Source: Edaphobacter bradus (GTDB lineage Bacteria; Acidobacteriota; Terriglobia; Terriglobales; Acidobacteriaceae). Taken from it: 64,000 bases of DNA. The stretch covers positions 1-64,000 of the forward strand of contig NZ_JAGSYF010000001.1 of assembly GCF_025685645.1 (NCBI RefSeq), written 5' to 3'. This document shows, piece by piece, positions 17,139-25,951 of this stretch (positions within the stretch are counted from its first letter, which is position 1; each line of letters starts with the position of its first letter). Below the pieces are notes generated by a model. It did not search any database and had not been told where the DNA came from. It worked only from the letters and a program-made list of their open reading frames with translations. Position numbers and translations under genes: made by a program.

Positions 17139-18107
17139 ATGCAAAATCCACCTATCAGTTTTGAAGAAGTTAAGAAGATGCTTGCGAAACCCAGCATAGC
17201 GTCTATCAAGAGTTGGCTCGTATCACAGGGCATTACTCTTACAGCGAATACCAAAGATGCACTGGCAGAACGGGTTCTCAAGGTCCTTGAGGACGGGAAG
17301 ATCTCCGAATCACAATTGCAGGCCGGTCTACTCGAAATTGAGGAATGTGGTGGGAAGCGTATTCATCTATTCCGAATCGAGCCGACGTCGAAAAATCATA
17401 AGACGATTCAAAAGCAGATGACTTCACTATCAGTCGTATTCAGCGCGGTTAGGGTACATGCTCCATCCTCGGTTACTGGTACGAAGCTCGTTTACATTAC
17501 TGATGACGGCATCACGATTCGCGCGAAATGGGCAGAAAAGCACACGAAGTATGTTTCTCAATTGCCACTGCTCTCCTATCGGACCGAACATCCGATAAAG
17601 ATCGTGGTTCTTGACTACAACCGCAAAACCGGCGTTGTGCAGCTACGCTACGACAAACCGGAACGCGGACACCCGCACGGAACAAACGGGCGGCCTTCGA
17701 AAGACGAATATTTTCTGCACTTCAAAAACGTCGTTGAGGCGATGTTTGGAATCACCCTTGATGCGGTAGAACTAAGACCGAGCTTGGACAAGATTATCAA
17801 CGCGAAGCCAACTCTTGTGGAGGTAGCTCTTAACGAGCAACTTACCGATGACGGCCTCATCATCAAAGTGTCATCGAAAGTGAAAGGAAAGGACATAAGG
17901 AGTGGAAAGGACTGGGACGCGATGGCGAAGTATGGCGCTCCGGTCAGAACACACGAAGTCGAGAGCCTGAACTGGCTCTCGGCCCCTTCGAAGACTGCCC
18001 TCTCTCGACGCGTGTTCACTCATATTGATGGAAGAGCGAGTTTTGTTCGTTTTGACGCTGCATGCCACGAGGCGGAGATTAACTATGTCCTTTCGCACTT
18101 GGTTTAG
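17139..18107 (+). CDS. Unrecognised protein with an N-terminal SAP-like motif
   Basis: A 322-residue protein I do not recognise. The start is the ATG at 17139, placed by GAGGAG at 17129-17134. Residues about 18-48 (SIASIKSWLVSQGITLTANT, then KDALAERVLKVLEDG) look like a SAP helix-extension-helix motif, a DNA-binding element; this is pattern reading, not a search result. The rest is mixed alpha/beta with no signal peptide or TM helix. Base composition is visibly less GC-rich than rpoC. The next gene starts inside its last codons (23-base overlap), so the two are probably translated together with the third gene. Confidence 0.75.
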   Translation: MQNPPISFEEVKKMLAKPSIASIKSWLVSQGITLTANTKDALAERVLKVLEDGKISESQLQAGLLEIEECGGKRIHLFRIEPTSKNHKTIQKQMTSLSVVFSAVRVHAPSSVTGTKLVYITDDGITIRAKWAEKHTKYVSQLPLLSYRTEHPIKIVVLDYNRKTGVVQLRYDKPERGHPHGTNGRPSKDEYFLHFKNVVEAMFGITLDAVELRPSLDKIINAKPTLVEVALNEQLTDDGLIIKVSSKVKGKDIRSGKDWDAMAKYGAPVRTHEVESLNWLSAPSKTALSRRVFTHIDGRASFVRFDAACHEAEINYVLSHLV

Positions 18108-18486
18108 AGGAAGCGCAATCCAGAAGACCTCGCCGAGGACTGAAGAGGTAGTTCGGAAGGTCTCCGTTTATTTGCAAAGTCGACCGGAGCAAACTGTTTT
18201 CTATCCGCAGGTCGTTGCTGCCGCCGTACACGAATCGGAGGCGGCGGTCCTTGCGGCCTTCAGTATCCTCGAAGACGAAGGTATCGCTTCTCCTCGATAC
18301 GGAACGTTTTGCAAACGCGACTCGGTTCCTCTCGATGAGTTTAAACTCGGTGATGAGCTACCCGAAATCTCGCTCTGCCCTAGTTGCGACGAGGAAGTGT
18401 CCTTGCGAGACGGGACGATGGAGGCAGAGCTCTATTTCGTAGTTGGCCATGAGAAGCTCTCCCGTCGGATGAAAGCGGCCGCATAA
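18085..18486 (+). CDS. Unrecognised small protein with a winged-helix-like segment
   Basis: A 133-residue protein. The ATG at 18085 is preferred over the earlier in-frame start at 18025 because it follows GGCGGAGA and keeps the overlap with the upstream gene short. Residues about 15-75 read like a winged helix (EEVVRKVSVYLQSRP, then EAAVLAAFSILEDEGIASPR). The C-terminal part has a single CPSC pair followed by a beta-rich stretch (MEAELYFVVGHEKL). No function can be assigned. It is the middle gene of a three-gene cassette. Confidence 0.7.
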   Translation: MSFRTWFRGSAIQKTSPRTEEVVRKVSVYLQSRPEQTVFYPQVVAAAVHESEAAVLAAFSILEDEGIASPRYGTFCKRDSVPLDEFKLGDELPEISLCPSCDEEVSLRDGTMEAELYFVVGHEKLSRRMKAAA

Positions 18487-18488
18487 GA

Positions 18489-19025
18489 ATGCCCACTTCG
18501 TTCGACAAGGCTCAGACACTTCAGGCCCAATATGCAGCCGAGAGAGATCCTGCGTTGAAAGACCGGATCGGAAAAGCGCTCGACCGCTATTACGCCCATG
18601 ATCTAAAGGAGGAACGACAGAAACTGAGAATCGCCAAACCCCACTATGGTTTGGCTCGCGTACTTGTGACTCTTACGGTTTGTCTCGTCGTCCTCTTTTG
18701 TTGCGTGGCTGCTGTCGAATTCTTTTTTCCCGCTCTGCCCGTCTCTAAGACAATCATCGCAGCGGTGGCTGTCTTCCTTGTAGTGGCCGCATTCGGTCTT
18801 CTTGTACTGGGCCGCCTAAGTGAAGAGGGTGCTTCTGGGGTCGTCGGTCACGCAGTGAGCCTCCTCACGGGCGGTCTGAAGCCGAATGGAATTTCAGCGA
18901 AACCCTCAGCGCGCGTACGACTTCCCCCATCGACGTCAAACGCACCGGTAGCTGATTTTGAAACAGATACAAAGACAATATCGGCTGCAGCAGAAGATGC
19001 GAGCGACGAGGGCGCCTCAAAATAA
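18489..19025 (+). CDS. Unrecognised protein with two TM helices
   Basis: A 178-residue protein starting 2 bases after the preceding stop, so it is almost certainly co-translated. An N-terminal soluble helical region of about 55 residues (FDKAQTLQAQYAAERD) is followed by two hydrophobic helices (LVTLTVCLVVLFCCVAAVEF and TIIAAVAVFLVVAAFGLLVL) and a Ser/Ala-rich, probably disordered tail. It has no recognisable catalytic motif. In a cassette with two putative nucleic-acid-binding partners it could be a membrane effector, but that is speculation from architecture alone. Confidence 0.7.
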   Translation: MPTSFDKAQTLQAQYAAERDPALKDRIGKALDRYYAHDLKEERQKLRIAKPHYGLARVLVTLTVCLVVLFCCVAAVEFFFPALPVSKTIIAAVAVFLVVAAFGLLVLGRLSEEGASGVVGHAVSLLTGGLKPNGISAKPSARVRLPPSTSNAPVADFETDTKTISAAAEDASDEGASK

Positions 19026-19066
19026 ACCTGTACGTGGCGGGTGGTCCGTTGGAAGCCCGCAGACCA

Positions 19067-19633
19067 TCATCTGCGATTCTCAGCCATGATCGCTTTTCGG
19101 CCATAGTAGCTGATCAGATAGAACGCAACTCCGAAAGAGATAATGTCCTTGAAGAGAAACAGGCCGAGATTGTTCATGTAATGGATGCCGTGAACCACGA
19201 TGGTGTCATCCGGAGTCGTGATCAACATGGAGCTTGTGGTGAAGAACATGCCGACTAGAATGATCCCGCCCACAATGCCTGCTTTAGGTCTAAAGTAGCC
19301 AATGATCAGTAGGATTGCCGCTGTCCATTCAGTGGCCCCGATCATATCCCCCAGAACATATGGTCCAAAGACCTTGAGTTGCAAACTGGTAAGTGGGCTG
19401 TTACTGACGAGCGGGATGATGCCCTCTGCTCCGGGTGCCGTCATTTTGAACTTGCCTGCCCACAGCAACATCACGATCATTCCAATGCTGCAAACAAGGA
19501 AAGCGATATTTCGATCTGCAACAAACGCTGCAATCTTTGTTAGAACACTCTTCGCCTGCAGTTTGTTACCTGTGTTCGCTTGAGATCCGCGCACACCATC
19601 GCCCGACGCCTCAGCGGATGTAGGTTCAATCAT
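19067..19633 (-). CDS. DUF417 (YkgB/RclC-like) inner-membrane protein
   Basis: A 188-residue multi-spanning membrane protein with the DUF417 pattern: LLWAGKFKMTAPGAEGIIPL, then VSNSPLTSL and GATEWTAAILLIIGYFRPKAG. Four hydrophobic segments are visible. The start MIEPTSAEAS at 19633 is chosen because AAGGAG lies seven bases upstream on the coding strand; longer in-frame starts overlap that site. The E. coli homologue RclC belongs to the reactive-chlorine-resistance genes, but here it stands alone, so its role is open. Confidence 0.85.
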   Translation of the reverse strand: MIEPTSAEASGDGVRGSQANTGNKLQAKSVLTKIAAFVADRNIAFLVCSIGMIVMLLWAGKFKMTAPGAEGIIPLVSNSPLTSLQLKVFGPYVLGDMIGATEWTAAILLIIGYFRPKAGIVGGIILVGMFFTTSSMLITTPDDTIVVHGIHYMNNLGLFLFKDIISFGVAFYLISYYGRKAIMAENRR

Positions 19634-19784
19634 AAAGGACTCCTTCATATGATCCATCGTCCGTCAAATATTGAAGGCCGATTTGAAACACTGTCAACAC
19701 CCGTAGCGGTGACGATCCGACGAGAGTAGGACGGGTGGTCCACCCTGCTGTCACTCCCCGACCAGCCACAAATGATCGAGTGCC

Positions 19785-19813
19785 CCATCCTTCGCGCATT
19801 TTGCGAAGGGTGG
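19785..19813. repeat. Palindromic intergenic element
   Basis: CCATCCTTCGC (19785-19795) pairs with GCGAAGGGTGG (19803-19813), with one G-T pair, around a seven-base loop. It is flanked by further GTGG/CCAC palindromes. It has the look of a REP-type dispersed palindrome. Only this one clear copy is present in the window, so its repetitive nature is a guess. Confidence 0.4.
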
Positions 19814-20003
19814 GAGTGGAGAGAGTTAACCACCTACAATCCCTGCAAATTCGCATGTCAAGCCCTCCGGCGGTCGTCAAAATTCAAGGCCAGTCCATCA
19901 ATCCGCAGAAAGCAAACCATTTAGGTCGCAGAAATATTCTCAGCAGAACTGGCAGAGCAGTTTCACCTAATCTCATAAAATAGAACCAGAGACAAGAGAA
20001 CCG

Positions 20004-20040
20004 ATGGCCCGGTCCAATAAACCGGGCCATATCTCTTTTA
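20004..20040 (+). terminator. Terminator-like hairpin
   Basis: A perfect 10-bp stem, ATGGCCCGGT (20004-20013) with 20021-20030, around a seven-base loop, is followed by ATCTCTTTTA. It has the form of a rho-independent terminator on the + strand, yet no + strand gene lies just upstream. It may shield thpR from read-through or end an unseen small RNA. Confidence 0.6.
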
Positions 20041-20190
20041 GAATCAGGATTTTGACATCTAACCCATTTAGATGGAATATTTTAGCCTGTTGAAACCTGC
20101 CAAATCGCTGTGCTGATTGAATTTATAGCCCACATGGGGGGAGGGGGAGGGGTGTGGAATGCTCCTGTTGGTTCACCGCATCCAAAATCC

Positions 20191-20742
20191 ATGCGCCTGT
20201 TCGTTGGCTTGCCCGTCCCAGCCGAATTAGCTAAGAACCTCGCCCGGCTCGCGCGAGCGATAGCGATACCAAAGGCTCGCTGGACTGCGCCGGAGAACCT
20301 TCACCTCACGCTTGTCTTTCTCGGCGAGGTCGCTGAAGACAGGCTTGCCTCTATTGAGCGTGAGTTGGCTGGGCTGGAGTTCACGCCCTTCCAGATAAAG
20401 CTGACCAGCCTGGGCAATTTCCCGCGGGTCGGCGTTCTCTTCGCCGAGGTCGAACCCGCCCCGAGGCTTCTCCATCTTCAGGCGCAGGTCGTCGAGCGCA
20501 TGGCTCGCTGCGGCTTTGCTCCGGAGGAGCGCCCGTACCATCCGCACATCACGCTCGCGCGCTTTCGCTCACCGCTGCGGTTCAATAGGGGCCAGAGCGC
20601 GCTCCCGTCGCAGATGCGGCGCACCTTCAGCGTGGAGACTGTCAATCTTTACCGCAGCGACTTAGGCCCGGGCGGCTCGCGCTATACAGTTCTCAGCCAG
20701 AAGATGGCAGACAGCGGTTCAGCGCGAAGCGACATTCGCTAA
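20191..20742 (+). CDS. thpR: RNA 2',3'-cyclic phosphodiesterase (2H family)
   Basis: A 183-residue 2H phosphoesterase. The two signature HxT motifs are at residues 38-40 (NLHLTLVFLG) and 119-121 (YHPHITLARF), with the expected spacing for ThpR/LigT, which opens 2',3'-cyclic phosphates in RNA. I chose the ATG at 20191 because MRLFVGLPVP is the family N-terminus. The longer open frame upstream codes for low-complexity sequence. It is apparently monocistronic. Confidence 0.92.
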   Translation: MRLFVGLPVPAELAKNLARLARAIAIPKARWTAPENLHLTLVFLGEVAEDRLASIERELAGLEFTPFQIKLTSLGNFPRVGVLFAEVEPAPRLLHLQAQVVERMARCGFAPEERPYHPHITLARFRSPLRFNRGQSALPSQMRRTFSVETVNLYRSDLGPGGSRYTVLSQKMADSGSARSDIR

Positions 20743-20863
20743 TCGGCTGGGGTGCCCTATCTACGACGCCCTTCGGTGCGTGTCCGATTCTCGCTTCCCC
20801 CAAAGAAAAATGGGCGAACCGAAGAGGTCCACCCTTAGTTGAGAAAAGCAGCAGGGCAGTGAA

Positions 20864-21322
20864 CTACTGAAGTCCGTTCTGAATCGTGATATGGAGATTT
20901 ACGGGAACGGCTGTGGGATGATGGTTCAAGGAGCCAGGCTGAAAGCGGTACTGCTTCACTGCTTCGAGAACGTTGTTGTCGATGTCCGCGCCGGCCGAGA
21001 GAACGATCTTCGGGTTCGAAGGAACGCCCTTCTCGTCGACGAGCAACGAGACGACGGCCTGCCGGTCGATTCCGCTGCGGAAAGCCAGGCTTTCACTGGA
21101 CGACGAAATGGCAACGGTGTGGATCAGCCTAGGTGCGGTAACACCGGTGGTGACGCGAACGGGGGCCGTTGCAGCGGTCTCAGCTGCGCCGGTGATCTCT
21201 GCAGGCGCTGTCAGCTTGGATTCGAGAACCGTAGCAGAAGTCTGGGGTTGAGCAGGCGAATTTGCCTGGGCATGAAGCAAGGCGGGGGAAAGGGCAAGGG
21301 CGGCTGCAAGAAATCTGCGCAT
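20864..21322 (-). CDS. Exported TonB C-terminal-domain protein
   Basis: A 152-residue protein with a signal peptide (MRRFLAAALALSPALLHAQA), a Thr/Ala-rich linker and a TonB_C-like domain (RQAVVSLLVDEKGVPSNPKI, then NVLEAVKQYRFQPG). In full TonB proteins this domain couples inner-membrane energy to outer-membrane receptors. Here the N-terminal anchor is replaced by a signal peptide, so it is probably periplasmic and may not transduce energy. The start at 21322 is set by GGAGG nine bases upstream; an ATG at 21329-21331 would overlap that site. A good sigma-70 promoter lies upstream. Confidence 0.85.
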   Translation of the reverse strand: MRRFLAAALALSPALLHAQANSPAQPQTSATVLESKLTAPAEITGAAETAATAPVRVTTGVTAPRLIHTVAISSSSESLAFRSGIDRQAVVSLLVDEKGVPSNPKIVLSAGADIDNNVLEAVKQYRFQPGSLNHHPTAVPVNLHITIQNGLQ

Positions 21323-21358
21323 TGATGTCATCCTCCGGGCTTAGAAGTACCCATCACC

Positions 21359-21388
21359 ACTATAGTAATAAAGAAGTACGATTGTCAA
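21359..21388 (-). promoter_or_regulatory. Sigma-70 promoter for the TonB-C gene
   Basis: On the - strand a perfect -35 hexamer TTGACA (complement of 21383-21388) is separated by 18 bases from TATAGT (complement of 21359-21364). The predicted transcript starts about 25-30 bases before the coding start at 21322. It is the best match to the consensus seen in the window, in an AT-rich gap (21323-21660) with no gene. Confidence 0.8.
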
Positions 21389-21660
21389 TAAGAATATTAG
21401 CTAAACATGTATCCTGTTTATTTTGTGTTCCTTATTTTGAGTGCGAGGCTTCCGGAAAAGAAATATCCGCGTCGGAGCCGTAACCGATAAGACAGGTGCA
21501 ACGCTTTCATTCTGCGCGGGTTGCTCTACGAAGGTATGCAGGTTGAGAGATCAAACCGAAGAGGTAGAAGCGCTCGTCGATGTAACCGAGGGCGTCGCTT
21601 TTCGTCCTCAGGAGCCCAGGGATTGTCACGAAGCCTGGAGAACGCTGTATTCTGCTCGGC

Positions 21661-22389
21661 ATGAAAATTCTCATCATCGATATCGGCGGCACTCACGTTA
21701 AGGTTGCCTCCACCGATCAGCGGGTTCCCGTCAAGATTCTCTCAGGCCCAACGATGACAGCCGCGGACATGGCCCGGGAGGTACTTGCGGTAACGAAGAG
21801 CTGGGATTACGACTGCATCTCGATCGGCTATCCGGGACCGGTCTTCCACGATCACCCTCTTGCTGAGCCTCACAACCTCGCTCCCGGCTGGATTGACTTT
21901 CCTTATCAGAAGACCTTTGGCAAGCCCATCCGCTTCATCAACGATGCGGCGATGCAGGCGCTCGGCGGCTACCGGGGAGGCCGCATGCTCTTTCTCGGCG
22001 TCGGCACCGGCCTCGGCTCCGCGATGATCGTTGACGGCAACGTCATTCCTCTCGAACTGGCGCACTTGCCCTACAGGAAAGGTCGTACCTATGAAGAGTA
22101 CATTGGCCTCGAAGGCCTGGAGCGCCGCGGCAAGAAGCTGTGGCGAGAGTCTGTTCTGGACATCATTGATCTCTTGAAGGCTGCGCTGATCTGCGATTCT
22201 GTGCTGCTGGGCGGCGGCAACGCCAAGTTGATGAAGGGGCTTCCGCACCACGTCATTCTCGGTTCGAACAGCAACGCCATCGAAGGAGGTCTCCGATTGT
22301 GGCAGAACGCCGACGAGCTGAAGGTGCTCTTCCAGCCGGAGGAGCCGCAGGCAGCTGGTTCGAAGAAGAAGGCGCGCAGCAAGCGCTGA
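21661..22389 (+). CDS. ppgK: ROK-family polyphosphate glucokinase-like kinase
   Basis: A 242-residue sugar kinase of the ROK superfamily. The phosphate-1 loop is DIGGTHVKVA (residues 7-16), a catalytic-Asp block FINDAAMQALGGY follows, and the phosphate-2 loop is LGVGTGLGSAMIVDG. Length and sequence fit polyphosphate glucokinases, which phosphorylate glucose with polyphosphate or ATP. ROK zinc-motif cysteines are absent, as in that subgroup. The C-terminus is a short Lys/Arg-rich tail. Substrate choice cannot be proved from sequence. Confidence 0.75.
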   Translation: MKILIIDIGGTHVKVASTDQRVPVKILSGPTMTAADMAREVLAVTKSWDYDCISIGYPGPVFHDHPLAEPHNLAPGWIDFPYQKTFGKPIRFINDAAMQALGGYRGGRMLFLGVGTGLGSAMIVDGNVIPLELAHLPYRKGRTYEEYIGLEGLERRGKKLWRESVLDIIDLLKAALICDSVLLGGGNAKLMKGLPHHVILGSNSNAIEGGLRLWQNADELKVLFQPEEPQAAGSKKKARSKR

Positions 22390-22426
22390 GCTGGCTGCGG
22401 GTGCGACAAAACCGGCTCAACAATGT

Positions 22427-24736
22427 TTAGAGAGCGACGCTCTGCAAGAGACTGATGCTGCCGCACTCGCGGACCGCAGCGATGAAGTCCTTGGCGGGTA
22501 CCGGCCCGGCGATGAAATTTCCCTGTGCCTCATCGCACTTCCTGCGCTGCAGGAAGCGCAACTGCTCGTCGGTCTCGACGCCTTCCGCCACCACGCGAAT
22601 AGCCAGCCCGTGCGACATCGCTATGATCGTCCTTACCACTGCGGCTGCGTTCGGGTCGGTGCCGGTCTGTTTCACGAAGCTCTGGTCGATCTTCAACCGG
22701 TCGACCTGATACTGCAGCAGGTAGGAGAAGCTGGAGAAACCGGTGCCGAAGTCATCGATCGAGATTCGCACGCCCAATTCGCGAATCTTCTGCAACTTGT
22801 CCAGATTGTCTCCGGAGTTCACCATCAACATGCTCTCGGTGATCTCGACCTCGAGGCTCCGAGCCGAGAGCCCGCTCGCGACCAGTGCGTGCTCGATAAC
22901 CTGCACCAGGTTTCTCTGCTGGAACTGACGCGGCGACAGATTGATCGACACCGTCATATCGGAGCCCAGCTCGTCCTGGAGCGCCTTGCCCTCGCGGCAC
23001 GCCGTTATGATGGCCCACTCGCCGATCGGCACGATCAGGCCCGTCTCCTCGGCCAGGGGGATGAACTGCGACGGCGGAACCGATCCCAGCTTGGGATGGT
23101 CCCAGCGCAGGAGCGCCTCCATGCCAGTCACCATTCCGGTCGACAGCGAGACCTGCGGCTGGTAGCGAAGATGAAGCTCGCCGTTTGCCAGCGCGTGCCG
23201 GAGTCCATGCTCCATCGAGAGCCGGTCGGCAGTCACCTTCAGCATGTCTTCGCTGAAGATCTGGTGCTGATTGCGCCCATTCTCCTTGGCCGCATACATG
23301 GCCGAGTCGGCGCGTTTCAAAAGATGCTTCGCGTCGGGCGCGAAGTCAGGGTAGATACAGACGCCGACGCTTGCGGTGACATTCACCAGGTGGCTCTCAA
23401 CCTCAATCTCCGGCGCAAGCTTCGCGACGAGGTTGGCTGCGCACTGTTCCACGTCCGCGACGCTGGTGATGTCGGGCATGACGACGATAAACTCGTCCCC
23501 TCCCACCCGCGACACAATGTCGGTGCTGCGCACGGAACGTCGCAGCCGGTTGGCTGTTTCGACCAGAATGTAGTCGCCTGACGAGTGACCGAGCGAGTCG
23601 TTGATCCGTTTGAACTGGTCAAGATCGATCATGAATACTGCGACCTTGGTCCCATAGCGCCGCGCCCGTTCCACGGCCTCCACCGTCTTGTCGCGCAGCA
23701 GAGAGCGTCCCAGGAGCCCTGTCAGCTGATCGTGCGTCGCCAGGTGTGTCACGTAGCTCATCATCTGGCGCCGCTCGGTGATGTCGATGGCGATTCCGAC
23801 AAAGCCGGTAACCTCGCCTGTATCGGAGGTCACAGCACGCATCGCGAGGCTGATCGGCGCCTGGGTTCCGTCGCCGCGGATCAGCGTGCACTCCTTCTCG
23901 TCCATCTCACCTGCGGCCGCGCCCGCAGTCAGAGCCCCAAACCCTGTCTGCTCGGGCGTGTCCATCCGGTCGCCGCCTGCGGCCAACGCGGCCAGTTCCT
24001 TCTCGTCGTGCAGGAGCGTCAGCGGGGCTTTGCCGACAAGGTCCTCGCGGCTGTAGCCCGTGAGCTTCTCCGCAGCGGCGTTCATTGCGGTGATCGTACC
24101 CTCTGTATCAGTGGCGATGATGCTGAAGGGAGCGTTCTGGAAGACCGAGTCGGTAAACTCGACCAGGTGTTCGTAGCGTTCCTGGGTCACTTTCTGTGCG
24201 CTGACGTCGCTACAGGTAATCGCCACTCCATCTCCTAGCTTGATCACCTGGAACCGCACCCAGCTGGCATGCAGGCTCCCCGGCGGGACAGGGAACTCTT
24301 CGTTGAGAGGTGCGCCTGTGCGCACAACCTCGCAACACTTGCCAAAGATACCGGGCTCCGGTGGGAAGGGTGTCACCGCGGACAGCAGCTGGCCCACGAG
24401 GGCCGTGCGGGGTCTCCCGGTCAGAGTCTCTGAGTTTGCGTTGACGTACTGGATCCGAAAGTCAACGATCTCGCCGGCGCTGTTGCGCACTGACTCCAGG
24501 ATCGAGAAGGCATCCAGGCTGGCCTCGGCGGCGGCCAGAAACTTCAACTGCGCCTGCTGGGCGCTGCGGAGTTCTATATTTCGGTCATGCTCGTGCCACA
24601 GCGCCCACAGGGCCGCGCCGACTCCCACGACCGCCATGACAACGGCGATCAGTGCAACGAGTTGAGGACCATGATTCATGCGCCAAAAAAACCACAATCC
24701 AAGGCAAACGGGTGCGAACACCGGGCCGAATTTCAT
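22427..24736 (-). CDS. Membrane PAS-PAS-GGDEF-EAL cyclic-di-GMP protein
   Basis: A protein of about 769 residues from the ATG at 24736 (a TTG at 24787 would add 17). An N-terminal TM helix (LVALIAVVMAVVGVGAALWA) is followed by two PAS-like sensor domains. Next comes a diguanylate cyclase domain with an intact GGDEF motif near residue 410 and an I-site RxxD (RSTD) five residues before it. A phosphodiesterase domain with intact EAL (MEALLRWDHP) and DDFGTG, EGVET motifs closes the protein. Both c-di-GMP synthesis and breakdown therefore look possible. It is transcribed towards ppgK and is apparently monocistronic. Confidence 0.93.
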   Translation of the reverse strand: MKFGPVFAPVCLGLWFFWRMNHGPQLVALIAVVMAVVGVGAALWALWHEHDRNIELRSAQQAQLKFLAAAEASLDAFSILESVRNSAGEIVDFRIQYVNANSETLTGRPRTALVGQLLSAVTPFPPEPGIFGKCCEVVRTGAPLNEEFPVPPGSLHASWVRFQVIKLGDGVAITCSDVSAQKVTQERYEHLVEFTDSVFQNAPFSIIATDTEGTITAMNAAAEKLTGYSREDLVGKAPLTLLHDEKELAALAAGGDRMDTPEQTGFGALTAGAAAGEMDEKECTLIRGDGTQAPISLAMRAVTSDTGEVTGFVGIAIDITERRQMMSYVTHLATHDQLTGLLGRSLLRDKTVEAVERARRYGTKVAVFMIDLDQFKRINDSLGHSSGDYILVETANRLRRSVRSTDIVSRVGGDEFIVVMPDITSVADVEQCAANLVAKLAPEIEVESHLVNVTASVGVCIYPDFAPDAKHLLKRADSAMYAAKENGRNQHQIFSEDMLKVTADRLSMEHGLRHALANGELHLRYQPQVSLSTGMVTGMEALLRWDHPKLGSVPPSQFIPLAEETGLIVPIGEWAIITACREGKALQDELGSDMTVSINLSPRQFQQRNLVQVIEHALVASGLSARSLEVEITESMLMVNSGDNLDKLQKIRELGVRISIDDFGTGFSSFSYLLQYQVDRLKIDQSFVKQTGTDPNAAAVVRTIIAMSHGLAIRVVAEGVETDEQLRFLQRRKCDEAQGNFIAGPVPAKDFIAAVRECGSISLLQSVAL

Positions 24737-24880
24737 ACTTATGGCCGTGGACGATCGAACACCCAAGTCCTCAAACAAGTACCTCAATCGTGCACATCTG
24801 GTAACAATCGTTCGAATATCAGAGCAAACGTGTTCCGGTAGTTAATTGTTGCTTGAAACCTATCATCCGTCACGTTCTTT

Positions 24881-25951
24881 TCAAAGGGGTTTTCCGGCAA
24901 AGCCCTCCCCTTTGTTTATTCCTTTGAGTCGATCCTTTCCCTGGGCTCCTTCCCGCTTCGATCCGTCGAGCGATCTCGCTTCCCGCGACTCCTCTGTGTG
25001 GTGATCCGCTGCGTCCTCTTGCATCCAACCGTGAATCTGCATCCAGTTTTCAACCAGCGTCGGGTAAATCGCTAACTCGGGCAGATGCGCAAGCCCCTGC
25101 GCCATTCCCAAGCCATGCTCTCCGCGCTCAAAGATGTGCAACTCCGCCGGCACGCCAGCACGCTTCAGCGCGTCGTAGAAGGCCGTCGAGTTCATGGAGT
25201 TCACGGTCTGGTCGCCCGTCGTCGAGAAGAGAAAGCACGGTGAGGTGTCCTTCGTCACATGCTGCTCCAGGTTGACGGCATCGATCAGCTTCGACGTGGG
25301 ATGCGTGCCAATCAGCGCCTCCAGGCTCGTCCTGCGAGGAATCGCAGGGTCCATGCTCAGCCGGGCATACGACAGGATCGCGAAGTCCGGCCGGTCGCTC
25401 TCGCGCTCGATCGGGTCGGCGGCGTTCTTCTCTCCGGCGTCGTGGGTTGTTGCCAGATATGCCGCCAAGTGGCCGCCCGCTGAGAATCCCCAGACCCCGA
25501 TCTTGTGTTTATCGATGCCAAGCTCCGCCGCCTGACTCCGCACATACCGAATGGCCCGAGCGCCATCCCACATCGGCAGCGGAAATCCATAACGCGGGCC
25601 GAGCCGGTAGACCAACACGAACGCGGTCACGCCTCGCTGGTTCAGCCATCGAGCCTCCTCCGCGCCCTCCTTCTCGGTGGAGAGATTGCTGTAGCCGCCC
25701 CCGGGCAGAACGATGACGGCGGAGTGCAGTCCTTCGCCGGTTGCCGGATAGACATAGAGTCTGGGAATGTCGCCTTCGCCAGTCCCCAGCGCGCCCGGCG
25801 CTCCCCTGGGCCACAGAACCACGGTACGCGAGAATCCCGTTGGCGGCTTGACCACTTTCGCCGGCGGCACAACCTCCGCGCGGGCAGCCGGCAAGCCGCT
25901 CCCCGAACACACACAGACAAGTCCCACAAGAGCTGCAACCACATACTTCAT
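24881..25951 (-). CDS. Exported alpha/beta-hydrolase (BD-FAE / acetylxylan-esterase-like)
   Basis: A 356-residue secreted esterase. A signal peptide (MKYVVAALVGLVCVCSGSG) is followed by an oxyanion-hole loop LPGGGY (residues 82-87), the nucleophile elbow GFSAGG (Ser157), and plausible catalytic Asp247 (STTGDQTV) and His279 (GEHG). The pattern fits the BD-FAE/endo-1,4-xylanase-associated esterases that remove acyl groups from plant polysaccharides. About 50 C-terminal residues (EDAADHHTEESREARSLDGS onward) are a charged extension not seen in the core family. Confidence 0.87.
   Translation of the reverse strand: MKYVVAALVGLVCVCSGSGLPAARAEVVPPAKVVKPPTGFSRTVVLWPRGAPGALGTGEGDIPRLYVYPATGEGLHSAVIVLPGGGYSNLSTEKEGAEEARWLNQRGVTAFVLVYRLGPRYGFPLPMWDGARAIRYVRSQAAELGIDKHKIGVWGFSAGGHLAAYLATTHDAGEKNAADPIERESDRPDFAILSYARLSMDPAIPRRTSLEALIGTHPTSKLIDAVNLEQHVTKDTSPCFLFSTTGDQTVNSMNSTAFYDALKRAGVPAELHIFERGEHGLGMAQGLAHLPELAIYPTLVENWMQIHGWMQEDAADHHTEESREARSLDGSKREGAQGKDRLKGINKGEGFAGKPL

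Larger units (their letters stand above)
19634..20190. other. 557-base gap with palindromes, no supported gene
   Basis: No convincing gene lies here. The stretch holds the DUF417 promoter region, a small palindrome (GGGTGGTCCACCC near 19733), a repeat-like stem at 19785-19813 and a terminator-like hairpin at 20004-20040. A long in-frame extension upstream of thpR (from 20110) contains a Gly run and is not part of the protein family. Confidence 0.5.

Noticed and set aside
19626..19983. Short open frames in the gap between the DUF417 gene and thpR
   Set aside because: They overlap palindromes on both strands and have no ribosome binding site or protein-like pattern.
20110..20190. N-terminal extension of the ThpR-like protein
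   Set aside because: It contains a Gly run unrelated to the family, and MRLFVGLPVP at 20191 is the expected N-terminus.
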